From positions 4,898,001 through 4,962,000 of the forward strand of contig NZ_CP150302.1 in assembly GCF_038051945.1 (NCBI RefSeq): 64,000 nucleotides of DNA. Direction: 5' to 3'. The notes under the pieces were generated by a model. It worked only from the letters and a program-made list of their open reading frames with translations, was not told the DNA's origin and did not search any database. The translations under genes and the position numbers were made by a program. This document shows, one piece after another, positions 1-7,936 of the stretch; position 1 is the stretch's first letter, and every line of letters begins with the position of its first letter. Origin of the DNA: Paenibacillus sp. FSL H3-0469. Its GTDB lineage: Bacteria; Bacillota; Bacilli; Paenibacillales; Paenibacillaceae.

Positions 1-2
1 CG

Positions 3-917
3 ATGCTGAAGCAGGAGCTGCTTGGCAACATGGAGGAGAAATACTATGAACTGAAGCATGACGGGAAGTCGGAGAACGAAGCGGTAGGCATCGTTATTTC
101 TGAATTCGGCAACATTGATGAGCTGGTCAGCGAGCTGGGGCTTGGAGAGGTTCGTAAGGAGGAAGAACCAGGGCTGCCCATGCTGGATGAGCTTGCTGTA
201 GAGGGATTTATCGCTGCCAAAAAAAGAGCAGGCCTGCTCGTAGGCTGGGGTGTAGGGCTGATTTTGCTGGGTGCTGCGCTGCTTATCCTTTTCTCGGGTC
301 TTGGGGAGAACGGGGTCATGGGAAATGTATTCTCTGAAGATGCGATGAGCATGATCGGGCTGGTCTCTCTGTTACTGCTCCTCGTTCCTGCTATCGCCTT
401 ATTCATCTACAGTGGCACGAAGATGGAGAAATACAAATACATGGAGTCGGGTTTCAGTCTGCCGTATCCGTTGGAGGCGTATATTGAGCAGAGACAGTCT
501 GCTTTTGCTGCAACCTATACATTATCGCTTATTATGGGTGTCGGTTTATGCGTATTGTCGCCGATTGCCATCTTTGTAACTTCTGCATTCGGAGATGAAT
601 TTAGCTCATACGGGGTGGCCGTACTGCCAATAATAGTGGCTGTCGCCGTGTTCCTCTTCGTGTATTACGGGAATATCCGGGGGGCTTATCAAAAACTGCT
701 GAAGACCGGTGATTTCAGTGAAGCGAAGAAGGAGGAGGACCGGTTTGTCGGTGCGGTTGCCGCTGTGATCTGGCCGTTGGTTACTTGTGTTTTTCTGGTG
801 AGCGGTTTTGTGTTCGACCAGTGGGAGATCAACTGGATCGTCTTCCCGTTAACTGGCATTCTGTTTGGGGTGTTCAGCTCGGTCTACAATATGTTCAAGA
901 AAAAAGATGCTGCCTGA
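3..917 (+). CDS. HAAS/permease-prefix membrane protein (5' partial)
   Basis: This is an integral membrane protein of unknown activity, probably cut at its 5' end. The frame is open to the left edge, and the visible product begins inside a helical segment with the pattern of the HAAS (DUF1700-like) domain, about residues 1-48, whose family members normally have roughly 20 more residues in front. About six hydrophobic segments follow, near residues 74-96, 119-139, 170-192, 200-222, 246-268 and 274-293. HAAS proteins are usually paired with a PadR-type regulator, which would lie outside the window on the left. The methionine at position 3 is probably internal. Identity of the fold is fairly secure; the function is unknown. 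Confidence 0.7.
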   Translation: MLKQELLGNMEEKYYELKHDGKSENEAVGIVISEFGNIDELVSELGLGEVRKEEEPGLPMLDELAVEGFIAAKKRAGLLVGWGVGLILLGAALLILFSGLGENGVMGNVFSEDAMSMIGLVSLLLLLVPAIALFIYSGTKMEKYKYMESGFSLPYPLEAYIEQRQSAFAATYTLSLIMGVGLCVLSPIAIFVTSAFGDEFSSYGVAVLPIIVAVAVFLFVYYGNIRGAYQKLLKTGDFSEAKKEEDRFVGAVAAVIWPLVTCVFLVSGFVFDQWEINWIVFPLTGILFGVFSSVYNMFKKKDAA

Positions 918-1031
918 GTCTGCTGTACACGATTTGCCACATAACGTTAACACAAAAGGTGATATTGCTCATGTTCCCTCTCTGCGGATAGGTGGTAATA
1001 TGAAGGCATTTATTCCCCTTATTATAACCGT

Positions 1032-1079
1032 GCAAGAGCCTGTACCGGGGTGATATGAAGCCCCGTTATAGCCTCTTGC
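1032..1079 (+). other. Long imperfect hairpin ahead of gltD
   Basis: GCAAGAG at 1032 pairs with CTCTTGC at 1073-1079, an inner CTGTA/TATAG-type segment continues the stem, and CGGGG/CCCCG closes it around a 10-nt loop. No T-run follows directly, so it is a poor intrinsic terminator. It could end the upstream transcript or belong to the gltD leader. Two copies of GTGACAGAA, 18 bp apart (1094 and 1112), follow it. The 918-1210 gap holds no gene that I can support. Confidence 0.45.
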
Positions 1080-1210
1080 TTCGCTGCTTTACAGTGACAG
1101 AATAACGGACGGTGACAGAAGAGTGTGTTTCTTTTTGGAGCCGGGTGTGGGCATGAATGCCGTCTATTACCTTTCGGCGGCCAATCAGAGAGACTCGGAG
1201 GATGACAGGG

Positions 1211-2695
1211 ATGGGTAAAACAACCGGATTTATAGAATATCAGCGGCGCACGCCTGCTGAATGCGAGCCGCTGGAGCGGATTAAGAACTGGAATGAATTC
1301 TCGGTTCCGATGGAGGAAGAACAGCTGCGTGAGCAGGGTGCCCGCTGTATGGATTGCGGAACACCGTTCTGCCATGTCGGGCGTATGTTGTCGGGGATGG
1401 CCAGCGGCTGTCCGCTGCATAATCTGATTCCAGAGTGGAATGACATGGTATACCGCGGCAACTGGCAGGTTGCGCTGAAGCGCCTGCATAAGACGAATAA
1501 CTTCCCGGAATTTACAGGACGCGTCTGCCCAGCGCCTTGTGAAGGCTCTTGCACAGTAGGGAAGAACGGTGATTCGGTAACGATTAAATCGATCGAAAAA
1601 GCGATTGTAGATAGAGGGTTCGCGGAAGGCTGGATCGTGCCTGAGCCGCCGCTTACCCGGACAGGCAAGAAGGTTGCCGTCGTCGGCTCCGGCCCTGCCG
1701 GGCTGGCCTGTGCTGCCCAACTGAACAAAGCGGGACACAGTGTAACGGTCTATGAGCGGGCTGACCGGATTGGCGGACTGCTGACCTACGGCATTCCGAA
1801 CATGAAGCTGGATAAGAAGAAGGTGCAGCGCCGGGTAGATCTGCTGGCTGCGGAAGGCGTGACCTTCGTCACCCGGACTGAGATCGGCAGAGATATTACT
1901 GCCGCTCAGCTGCAGGAGGAGCATGATGCCGTTGTCCTCTGCGGCGGATCGACCAAAGCACGCGATCTGCCGCTCGAAGGCCGCGAGCTGCGCGGCATTC
2001 ATCAGGCGATGGAGTTCCTGACGCTGAACACCAAGAGCCTGCTGGATTCCGAACTCGCGGATGGAGAGTATCTGTCGGCGGCGGGCAAGGATGTGGTCGT
2101 CATCGGCGGCGGAGATACGGGGACGGACTGTGTAGCGACCTCCATCCGCCATGGCTGCCGCAGTGTGATCCAACTGGAGATTATGCCGCAGTCACCGTTG
2201 ACCCGCCAGCCGGGTAACCCGTGGCCGGAATGGCCGAAGGTGCTGAAGGTGGACTACGGACAGCAGGAGGCGGCTTCGTTATATGAAGAAGATCCGCGCC
2301 GCTATTTGGTCAATACCAAGCGCTTCGTGGGCGATGCAGGCGGACATGTGCAGGAGCTGCATACAGTGCGTATTGAATGGAAGCGTACGGAAGACGGGCG
2401 GATGGCCCCGGTAGAAGTACCGGGCAGCGAAGAGGTTGTTCAGGCGCAGCTCGTGCTGCTGGCGCTGGGCTTCACCGGACCGGAGGAGACGGTGCTGGAA
2501 CAGCTCGGCGTGGAGCGCGATGAGCGCTCCAACGTGAAGGCAGAGTTCGGCGCGCAGGCAACGAATGTGGAGGGCGTTTTCACAGCCGGCGACATGCGGC
2601 GCGGCCAGAGCCTTGTGGTCTGGGCGATTAACGAGGGCCGCCAGGCTGCCCGCGAGGTAGACCGCTTCCTGATGGGCTCGTCCAATCTGCCTTGA
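1211..2695 (+). CDS. gltD: Glutamate synthase small subunit (NADPH, GltD)
   Basis: The product is the small, FAD/NADPH-binding subunit of glutamate synthase, which passes electrons from NADPH to the large GOGAT subunit for glutamate formation. The N-terminal iron-sulfur region has the cysteine patterns CMDCGTPFCH and CPAPCEGSC. An FAD site VVGSGPAGLACA follows near residues 155-168, and an NADPH site VVVIGGGDTGTDC near 296. The closing motif GVFTAGDMRRGQS is typical of the family. I chose ATG 1211 because GGAGG lies nine bases upstream; an in-frame ATG at 1202 and one at 1157 are less likely. At 494 residues the length is normal. No gltB/gltA large subunit adjoins it, so this is a stand-alone copy or its partner is elsewhere. 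Confidence 0.9.
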   Translation: MGKTTGFIEYQRRTPAECEPLERIKNWNEFSVPMEEEQLREQGARCMDCGTPFCHVGRMLSGMASGCPLHNLIPEWNDMVYRGNWQVALKRLHKTNNFPEFTGRVCPAPCEGSCTVGKNGDSVTIKSIEKAIVDRGFAEGWIVPEPPLTRTGKKVAVVGSGPAGLACAAQLNKAGHSVTVYERADRIGGLLTYGIPNMKLDKKKVQRRVDLLAAEGVTFVTRTEIGRDITAAQLQEEHDAVVLCGGSTKARDLPLEGRELRGIHQAMEFLTLNTKSLLDSELADGEYLSAAGKDVVVIGGGDTGTDCVATSIRHGCRSVIQLEIMPQSPLTRQPGNPWPEWPKVLKVDYGQQEAASLYEEDPRRYLVNTKRFVGDAGGHVQELHTVRIEWKRTEDGRMAPVEVPGSEEVVQAQLVLLALGFTGPEETVLEQLGVERDERSNVKAEFGAQATNVEGVFTAGDMRRGQSLVVWAINEGRQAAREVDRFLMGSSNLP

Positions 2696-2801
2696 GGCTT
2701 GCTGACTAAGGTAGTTGCGGGTAGACGCCAAGGCAAGAGGTACGCTTCAAGAAATGTCTCATCGAGAGATGCTCTGTGAAGGGGGCGGCCTGGCAAGAAC
2801 C

Positions 2802-2906
2802 GTCCTGTTAGGAGACGGACCGCTAAGAGACGCCCTGTTATGAAACATCCTGTTATGAAACGCCCTGTTAAGAAACGCCCTGTTAAGAAACATCCTGCAT
2901 AGAGAC
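2802..2906 (+). repeat. Seven tandem 15-bp units
   Basis: Seven consecutive 15-bp units run from 2802 to 2906 with the consensus GCCCTGTTAAGAAAC. Units five and six are identical, and the outer ones are progressively diverged (for example GTCCTGTTAGGAGAC and ATCCTGCATAGAGAC). The array sits between the gltD stop codon and a terminator hairpin, so it is probably transcribed as 3' UTR. No open frame uses it. Confidence 0.85.
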
Positions 2907-2929
2907 GCCCGCCAGGGCGTCTTGCTTTG
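2904..2929 (+). terminator. gltD terminator hairpin
   Basis: A seven-base stem GACGCCC/GGGCGTC with loop GCCA (2904-2921) is followed by a T-rich but interrupted tail, TTGCTTTG. It borrows the last bases of the 15-bp repeat array as its left arm. Confidence 0.6.
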
Positions 2930-3029
2930 CGTTCACTCGGCTGAGGCGTTTACAATGGATGCAGAGGTGTGACGAACCTCTTTCACTAATTTTCTGTTAA
3001 TACATTGTGCAAACCGTGATGTGACCAAT

Positions 3030-3215
3030 TGTTGCATATATTGCAGTTTTGGTGCATTGATACATGGGAGTTTAGGCGAAATGTTGCACAAATAGCAGGA
3101 AATCATCCCGCAATTCAGCTTGAAGGAGAAGGAATCCTGCCTTTTATGCAACAATAGCTGATTTGTGCCGGAATGGTGCGCGGAATGTTGCATTTAGGGC
3201 AGGATTTTATAGAGA
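3030..3215. repeat. Dispersed intergenic repeat, copy A
   Basis: The 2922-3261 gap has no gene but contains repeated quasi-palindromic cores of the type ATGTTGCA...GCAGGA, for instance near 3030, 3080, 3135-3165 and 3183, spaced by roughly 50-60 bp. Equivalent periodic cores occur at about 43180-43310 and 57497-57690, always between genes. A weak reading frame on the minus strand (2933-3193) covers the repeat, but it has no ribosome binding site or family resemblance. Confidence 0.5.
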
Positions 3216-3261
3216 GTCACAGCAGTTGTTCAACCTATATGGATAGAGAGGAAGCGTAAGA

Positions 3262-3813
3262 ATGAAGCTGATGTTCATTTCCGATATTCACGGATCACTG
3301 TACTGGCTGGAACAGGCGCTGGCGAAGGCGGACGAGGAGCAGCCGCACACGCTGGTTATTCTGGGGGATTTCCTGTATCACGGACCGAGGAATCCGCTGC
3401 CGGAGGGATATAATCCGCAGGGGGTCGCCGACAGGCTGAATGCTTATAGCGAATCGGGCAAATCGTTGGCGGCGGTAAGAGGTAACTGTGATGCCGAGGT
3501 GGATCAGATGCTGCTGCACTTCCCGATGATGGGCGACTATGTGCTTATTCTGCATGAAGGCCGCAAAATCTACGCCACCCATGGGCATGGCTTCAGCATC
3601 GATCACTTACCTGCGCTCGCCCCGCAGGATGTGTTCATTCAGGGGCATACGCATCTGCCGGTGGCAGAGGTGAAGGACGGCATTAATGTGCTCAACCCCG
3701 GATCGATTGCGCTGCCCAAGGAGAACAACCCGAACTCCTATGGCGTTCTGGAGAACGGTGAGTTCAGCATTAAGGATTTTGAGGGCAACATCATCAAGCA
3801 TATCACTCTGTAA
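3262..3813 (+). CDS. yfcE: YfcE-family metallophosphodiesterase
   Basis: This is a small cytoplasmic calcineurin-like phosphoesterase of the YfcE type, which hydrolyses phosphodiesters with a two-metal centre. All the metal-ligand motifs are visible in order: SDIHG at 7-11, GDF at 35-37, RGNCD at 73-77, ATHGH at 105-109 and QGHTH at 127-131. The 183-residue length is normal for the family. The start has AGAGGAAG about eight bases upstream. It appears monocistronic, with a repeat-rich 3' region and a hairpin at 3921. The physiological substrate cannot be read from the sequence. Confidence 0.88.
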   Translation: MKLMFISDIHGSLYWLEQALAKADEEQPHTLVILGDFLYHGPRNPLPEGYNPQGVADRLNAYSESGKSLAAVRGNCDAEVDQMLLHFPMMGDYVLILHEGRKIYATHGHGFSIDHLPALAPQDVFIQGHTHLPVAEVKDGINVLNPGSIALPKENNPNSYGVLENGEFSIKDFEGNIIKHITL

Positions 3814-3836
3814 AATCGATTCATCCCTGAGGTCCT

Positions 3837-3905
3837 CTGATTGTAGTCTCGCAATCTATCTGATTAGAGTCTCACAGTTTTTCTGATTACAGTCTACAGA
3901 TTATT
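3837..3905 (+). repeat. Three tandem 23-bp units
   Basis: Three 23-bp units beginning CTGATT at 3837, 3860 and 3883 share CTGATTnnAGTCT and diverge at their ends. They lie directly after the yfcE stop codon and before the terminator hairpin, in the same position as the 15-bp array after gltD. Confidence 0.7.
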
Positions 3906-3920
3906 ATGCTTCTATGGCAG

Positions 3921-3949
3921 TCCCTCTGGATATTTCCAGAGGGATTATT
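3921..3949 (+). terminator. Terminator-like hairpin after yfcE
   Basis: A perfect ten-base stem TCCCTCTGGA/TCCAGAGGGA with loop TATT (3921-3944) is followed only by TTATTG. It is a strong hairpin with a weak T-tail, so termination is likely but may be incomplete. Confidence 0.6.
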
Positions 3950-4050
3950 GCTGCGCAGCAATTGAGCCCACCGGCATATTAATGTATGATGGGTGAGGAG
4001 CTTGCGGGTAGATTCCCCGGCTTCAAAAACTAAACAGCAGAGGTAACTAA

Positions 4051-5088
4051 ATGATGCATCCACGTGATTTACACTATACAATGCCAGCCGAATGGGCCAA
4101 GCATGAACGGACCTTCATTTCCTGGCCGGTGAAGGACTCGATGGTACACCCTGATAATCATGAAGCGGTTAGCGGGGGCTATGCCGAGATTATCCGCGCG
4201 ATTGCCGAATTCGAGCCGGTGACCGTTATCGTCAATCCGGATGAGCTGGAAACTGTTGAGGAATTAGCACTTGGCGCTAACGTGACGCTACTCCCAATTA
4301 AGCACAATGATGCCTGGCTGCGGGACAACGGACCGACCTTCCTGGCAGGTCCCGATGGGAAGCTGGCCGGGGTCAACTGGAAGTTCAATGCCTGGGGCGG
4401 CAAATATTCGCCTTGGGATCTCGATGATGAGGTGGCTCCGCAGATTCTGAAGCACCTGGAGGTCAATGCGTTCGATGCTCCGCTGGTGATGGAGGGCGGC
4501 TCCATTCATACAGACGGTGAAGGCACGATACTGACCACCGAGGAATGCCTGCTGAACCGCAACCGCAATCCGGAACTCAGCCGCGAGGAGATTGCCGCGT
4601 ACGTCAAGCAGTATACCGGAAGCGAGTCGATCATCTGGCTGAAGCAGGGCCTCAGCGGGGATGAGACGGACGGGCATGTCGATAACATCGCCTGCTTCGC
4701 GGCACCGGGCAAGGTGATTATCCAGGTCTGCGAGGACCCGCAGGATGAGAACTATGCGATTACGCAGGAGAATCTGCGCATCCTGGAGCAGACAGTTGAT
4801 GCCAAAGGCCGGAAGCTGGAGATTATCCGCATTCAGCAGCCGCCCCGCGTGGACTTCGAGGGCAGCCGCCTGACGCTGAGCTATCTGAACTTTTATTTTG
4901 TGAACGGCGGAATTATCCTGCCGGTCTTCGGCGGTACAGCGGCTGAGACGGACAAGCTGGCTGAAGAGACGCTGGCCGGGCTGTTCCCGGACCGCCGCAT
5001 CCGTACAGTGAACGGCATGGCCGTCATCGGCGAAGGCGGCAACGTGCACTGCACCACCCAGCAGATGCCTGCGGTGAATGGAGCTTAA
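4051..5088 (+). CDS. aguA: Agmatine deiminase
   Basis: Agmatine deiminase converts agmatine to N-carbamoylputrescine and ammonia, the first step of the arginine-decarboxylase route to putrescine. The protein belongs to the peptidyl-arginine-deiminase fold: the tryptophan-rich substrate loop WGGKYSPWDLDD, a catalytic histidine in DGHVDN (His209) and the nucleophilic cysteine near the C-terminus in GGNVHCTTQQMP (Cys334) are all present. At 345 residues it is full length. The start ATGATG follows AGAGGTAAC. The next gene encodes the enzyme for the second step, so the pair forms a polyamine unit, although 189 bp with a structured element separates them. Confidence 0.93.
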   Translation: MMHPRDLHYTMPAEWAKHERTFISWPVKDSMVHPDNHEAVSGGYAEIIRAIAEFEPVTVIVNPDELETVEELALGANVTLLPIKHNDAWLRDNGPTFLAGPDGKLAGVNWKFNAWGGKYSPWDLDDEVAPQILKHLEVNAFDAPLVMEGGSIHTDGEGTILTTEECLLNRNRNPELSREEIAAYVKQYTGSESIIWLKQGLSGDETDGHVDNIACFAAPGKVIIQVCEDPQDENYAITQENLRILEQTVDAKGRKLEIIRIQQPPRVDFEGSRLTLSYLNFYFVNGGIILPVFGGTAAETDKLAEETLAGLFPDRRIRTVNGMAVIGEGGNVHCTTQQMPAVNGA

Positions 5089-5115
5089 CGAAAAGCGAAA
5101 AGAAGTGGAGGGGAA

Positions 5116-5211
5116 ATTTGGAACTGTAGGAGCGTTAGCGACCGCCTGAAAGCTTTCCGTAGGAAAGCTCGCTATCTCCAGCATCAGCTGTCACCGGCCG
5201 GAAGTCCAAAT
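5116..5211 (+). repeat. Structured intergenic element between aguA and aguB
   Basis: The element is bounded by imperfect inverted repeats ATTTGGAACT (5116) and AGTCCAAAT (5203) and contains a perfect hairpin AGCTTTCC-GTA-GGAAAGCT (5151-5169). Its right arm shares GGCCGGAAGTCCA with a site near 36141-36153, which suggests a dispersed family. It lies inside a probable transcription unit and could modulate aguB expression or RNA processing. Confidence 0.45.
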
Positions 5212-5277
5212 GTTCACCGCAGCGACGACCAAGCTTTGAGTTCTAAGTGTAATAAGTTCATATAAGGAGGAACAACC

Positions 5278-6153
5278 ATGAGACAAGTAAAAGTAGCCGC
5301 GACGCAAATGAGCTGTTCCGGCGACATTGATGAGAATATCCGCAAGGCGGAGACACTGGTTAGAGAGGCAGCAGCCCAAGGCGCGCAGATTATTTTGCTG
5401 CAGGAACTGTTCGAGACGCCGTATTTCTGCCAGAAGGAGAAGTCCGATTACTATGCCTATGCTACGGAGCTTGAGCAGAACAAGGCGGTGAACCACTTCA
5501 AGGCTATCGCCAAGGAGCTTGAGGTGGTGCTGCCGATCAGCTTTTATGAGAAGAAGAATTATGCGCGGTACAACTCGCTGGCGGTAATTGATGCGGACGG
5601 AACCGTGATGGGCAAATACCGCAAGAGCCATATTCCTGACGGTCCAGGCTATGAAGAGAAATTCTACTTCAACCCGGGCGATACCGGCTTCAAGGTGTGG
5701 AATACCCGTTATGCCAAAATCGGAGTCGGCGTATGCTGGGACCAATGGTACCCGGAAGCTGCCCGGGTGATGAGCCTGATGGGTGCGGAGATTCTGTTCT
5801 ACCCTACAGCTATCGGCTCGGAGCCGCAGGATGGGTCGATTGATTCCAAGGATCACTGGCAGACCTGCATGCTGGGTCATGCGGCCGCTAACCTGATTCC
5901 TGTCGTAGCCTCCAACCGGATCGGGAAGGAGACTGACGAGGATTCCAGCATTGATTTCTACGGCTCGTCGTTCATCGCTGGTCCGCAGGGCAACAAGATT
6001 GTCGAAGCCGGACGGGATGAGCAGACGGTGCTGGTCAGCGAATTCGACCTGGATGCCCTTGAGGTAGGCCGGATTGAATGGGGGATCTTCCGTGACCGCC
6101 GTCCAGAGCTGTACCGGATGATTGCTTCCTATGACGGCGATTTGACCTTCTAA
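5278..6153 (+). CDS. aguB: N-carbamoylputrescine amidase
   Basis: This nitrilase-superfamily enzyme hydrolyses N-carbamoylputrescine to putrescine, CO2 and ammonia. The Glu-Lys-Cys catalytic triad is visible: Glu43 in LLQELFETPYF, Lys116 in KYRKSHIPDG and Cys153 in GVGVCWDQWYPEAAR. The 291-residue length and the PGYEEKFYF signature are typical of AguB rather than of generic amidases. A perfect AAGGAGG lies upstream of the ATG. It works directly after aguA, and a strong terminator at 6185 closes the unit. Confidence 0.94.
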   Translation: MRQVKVAATQMSCSGDIDENIRKAETLVREAAAQGAQIILLQELFETPYFCQKEKSDYYAYATELEQNKAVNHFKAIAKELEVVLPISFYEKKNYARYNSLAVIDADGTVMGKYRKSHIPDGPGYEEKFYFNPGDTGFKVWNTRYAKIGVGVCWDQWYPEAARVMSLMGAEILFYPTAIGSEPQDGSIDSKDHWQTCMLGHAAANLIPVVASNRIGKETDEDSSIDFYGSSFIAGPQGNKIVEAGRDEQTVLVSEFDLDALEVGRIEWGIFRDRRPELYRMIASYDGDLTF

Positions 6154-6184
6154 ACGATTTGCTAATATGTATTGACCATTCAGT

Positions 6185-6237
6185 AAGCAGCCAGAATGCT
6201 GCCGGAGCTCTCTCCGGGACGTTTTGGCTGCTTTTTT
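6185..6237 (+). terminator. aguB terminator
   Basis: A 12-base outer stem AAGCAGCCAGAA/TTTTGGCTGCTT, with an inner CCGGA/TCCGG stem, is followed by six T residues (6232-6237). This is a strong intrinsic terminator on the plus strand. Confidence 0.9.
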
Positions 6238-6301
6238 GCATAATATGTTACAATATATCGATAATAGTGTCATATTATATTACACAAAAGGATAAAGTTA
6301 A

Positions 6302-6330
6302 TTGTCATCATCACTTTAATCTGATAAAAT
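6302..6330 (+). promoter_or_regulatory. SigA-type promoter for the amino acid ABC operon
   Basis: TTGTCA (6302-6307) and TAAAAT (6325-6330) are separated by 17 bp, 41 bp ahead of the lipoprotein gene and after the aguB terminator. Confidence 0.6.
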
Positions 6331-6370
6331 CTCCTTAAGTTATTTGACAAATAAGTAGGGGGATTGGAGA

Positions 6371-7186
6371 ATGGGAATCCGGAAAACATGGGCGATGTCA
6401 GGTATGGTAGCACTCCTGGTCTTGGCGATAGCGGGTTGTGGCTCTGATAATGATGCAAAAGGCGGCAGTGCGGACGGGCAAAGCCTCAAAATCGCTACCG
6501 ATGCCAGCTATGCACCAATGGAGTATATGGATACCGATACGATCAAGGGCTTTGACATTGATTTCATCAAGGCGGTAATGGAGGAAGCCGGCATCGATTA
6601 CACGGTCACCAACACAGGCTGGGATACTATGCTGACCAGTGTGAAGCAGGGCACTGAATATCAGGCGGGTGTATCCTCGGTATCGATTACAGATGAGCGT
6701 AAGGAAACCTATGACTACTCCATCCCTTATTTCGAATCTACGAACATGATCATGGTGAAGGAAGGCAGCGATATCAAATCCGCCCTGGACCTGAAGGGGA
6801 AGAAGGTTGCCGTTCAGGCAGCCACGACAGCAGATGAGCTGATGAGCGGCATTATGGGTGTCGACAACGGCAACCTGAAGCGGTTCGACAGCAATGCGGT
6901 AGCGCTGATGGAGCTGAACGGCGGCGGCGCGGATGCGGTGGTTGCCGATATCGCCATCGTGAACGAATACATCAAGAACAATCCGAAGGAGAAGCTGACA
7001 GGCATTATCGACAAGGAGAATTTCGGCTCCGAGTACTACGGTATCCTGTATCCGAAGGGCAGCGAATGGAAGGCTAAGCTGGACCCGGCGATCAAGAAGG
7101 TGATCGAGAACGGCAAATATGCGGAGATCTACAAGGAATGGTTCGGCGAAGAGCCGGACACGGCGGCGCTTATGAACGCGAAGTAG
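6371..7186 (+). CDS. Amino acid ABC transporter substrate-binding lipoprotein
   Basis: This is the extracytoplasmic binding protein of a polar amino acid importer (bacterial extracellular solute-binding family 3). It has a lipoprotein signal peptide with the lipobox AIAGC, so Cys23 would be lipidated and tether the protein to the membrane. The mature part shows the family sequence LKIATDASYAPMEY and GFDIDFIKAVMEEAG, with the ligand-domain crossover around SVSITDERKETYDYSIPYF. At 271 residues it is full length. The permease and ATPase genes follow, with a terminator-like hairpin in between. The ligand (for example glutamine, arginine or cystine) cannot be decided from the sequence. Confidence 0.9.
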   Translation: MGIRKTWAMSGMVALLVLAIAGCGSDNDAKGGSADGQSLKIATDASYAPMEYMDTDTIKGFDIDFIKAVMEEAGIDYTVTNTGWDTMLTSVKQGTEYQAGVSSVSITDERKETYDYSIPYFESTNMIMVKEGSDIKSALDLKGKKVAVQAATTADELMSGIMGVDNGNLKRFDSNAVALMELNGGGADAVVADIAIVNEYIKNNPKEKLTGIIDKENFGSEYYGILYPKGSEWKAKLDPAIKKVIENGKYAEIYKEWFGEEPDTAALMNAK

Positions 7187-7206
7187 CCTAAGAACCGGCA
7201 ACAATT

Positions 7207-7247
7207 AAGCATGCGTAATGATTGCTATTGCGCATGCTTCTTTTTTT
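7207..7247 (+). terminator. Intra-operon terminator after the binding-protein gene
   Basis: AAGCATGCG (7207-7215) pairs perfectly with CGCATGCTT (7231-7239), followed by CTTTTTTT. It lies between the binding-protein gene and the permease gene, where partial read-through would give an excess of binding protein over the membrane complex. Confidence 0.85.
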
Positions 7248-7283
7248 GAGCAAGCCACAAGCAGAAGAGAAGGGAAGAATTCT

Positions 7284-7931
7284 ATGGATTTCAGATTCGA
7301 CATCATCATTCATTATTTACCGGTTTTGCTAAAAGGGACCTTGTTCACCATCGGCGTATCGCTGGTCTCCATTCTGTGCGGCTCTCTGCTGGGTCTGATT
7401 ATCGGCTTCGGTAAAATGGCGCCCAAGTGGTATTTCCGCTGGCCGTTTCATGCCTATATCAACATCTTCCGGGGTACGCCGCTCTATGTGCAGATTCTGA
7501 TCGTCCACTTCGGGCTGATCCCGTTGTTCTACGGCAAAACCTATGCGCTGATGAGCGCATTCGTGGCGTTGTCCCTCAATTCCGCCGCCTATTCCGCGGA
7601 GATCTTCCGCGCCGGTATCCAGTCCATCGACCCCGGACAGCGGGAAGCGGCCTTATCCCTCGGAATGACCCGGCGGCAGGCGATGCGCTTCATTATTCTG
7701 CCCCAGGCCATCAAACGGATGGTTCCCGCCTTCGGGAATGAATTCATCGTGCTGGTGAAGGACTCCTCGCTGCTGGCACTGATTGCCGCCCCTGAAATTA
7801 TGTACTGGAGCAATACCATGAAAGGCCAATACCTGCGGATCTGGGAGCCGTATCTGACCGCTGCACTGATCTATTTCATTCTTACTTATTCGCTAAGCAA
7901 GCTGCTTAATTATATCGAACGGAAGGTGTAA
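7284..7931 (+). CDS. Amino acid ABC transporter permease
   Basis: This is the membrane-spanning subunit of the same importer, of the His/Glu/Gln/Arg/opine permease family. It has about five hydrophobic helices and the cytoplasmic EAA loop IDPGQREAALSLGMTRRQAMRFIILPQA, split here only for description, which docks onto the ATPase. The start is taken at ATG 7284 because AGAAGGGAAG precedes it and the product begins MDFRFDII; the in-frame ATG at 7218 lies inside the upstream terminator. That gives 215 residues, normal for the family. The ATPase gene begins five bases after its stop. Confidence 0.9.
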   Translation: MDFRFDIIIHYLPVLLKGTLFTIGVSLVSILCGSLLGLIIGFGKMAPKWYFRWPFHAYINIFRGTPLYVQILIVHFGLIPLFYGKTYALMSAFVALSLNSAAYSAEIFRAGIQSIDPGQREAALSLGMTRRQAMRFIILPQAIKRMVPAFGNEFIVLVKDSSLLALIAAPEIMYWSNTMKGQYLRIWEPYLTAALIYFILTYSLSKLLNYIERKV

Positions 7932-7936
7932 CCCCT

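Noticed and set aside
1022..2173. 383-residue open frame on the minus strand across gltD
   Set aside because: It is a complement shadow of the well-supported gltD gene, without a ribosome binding site or family match.
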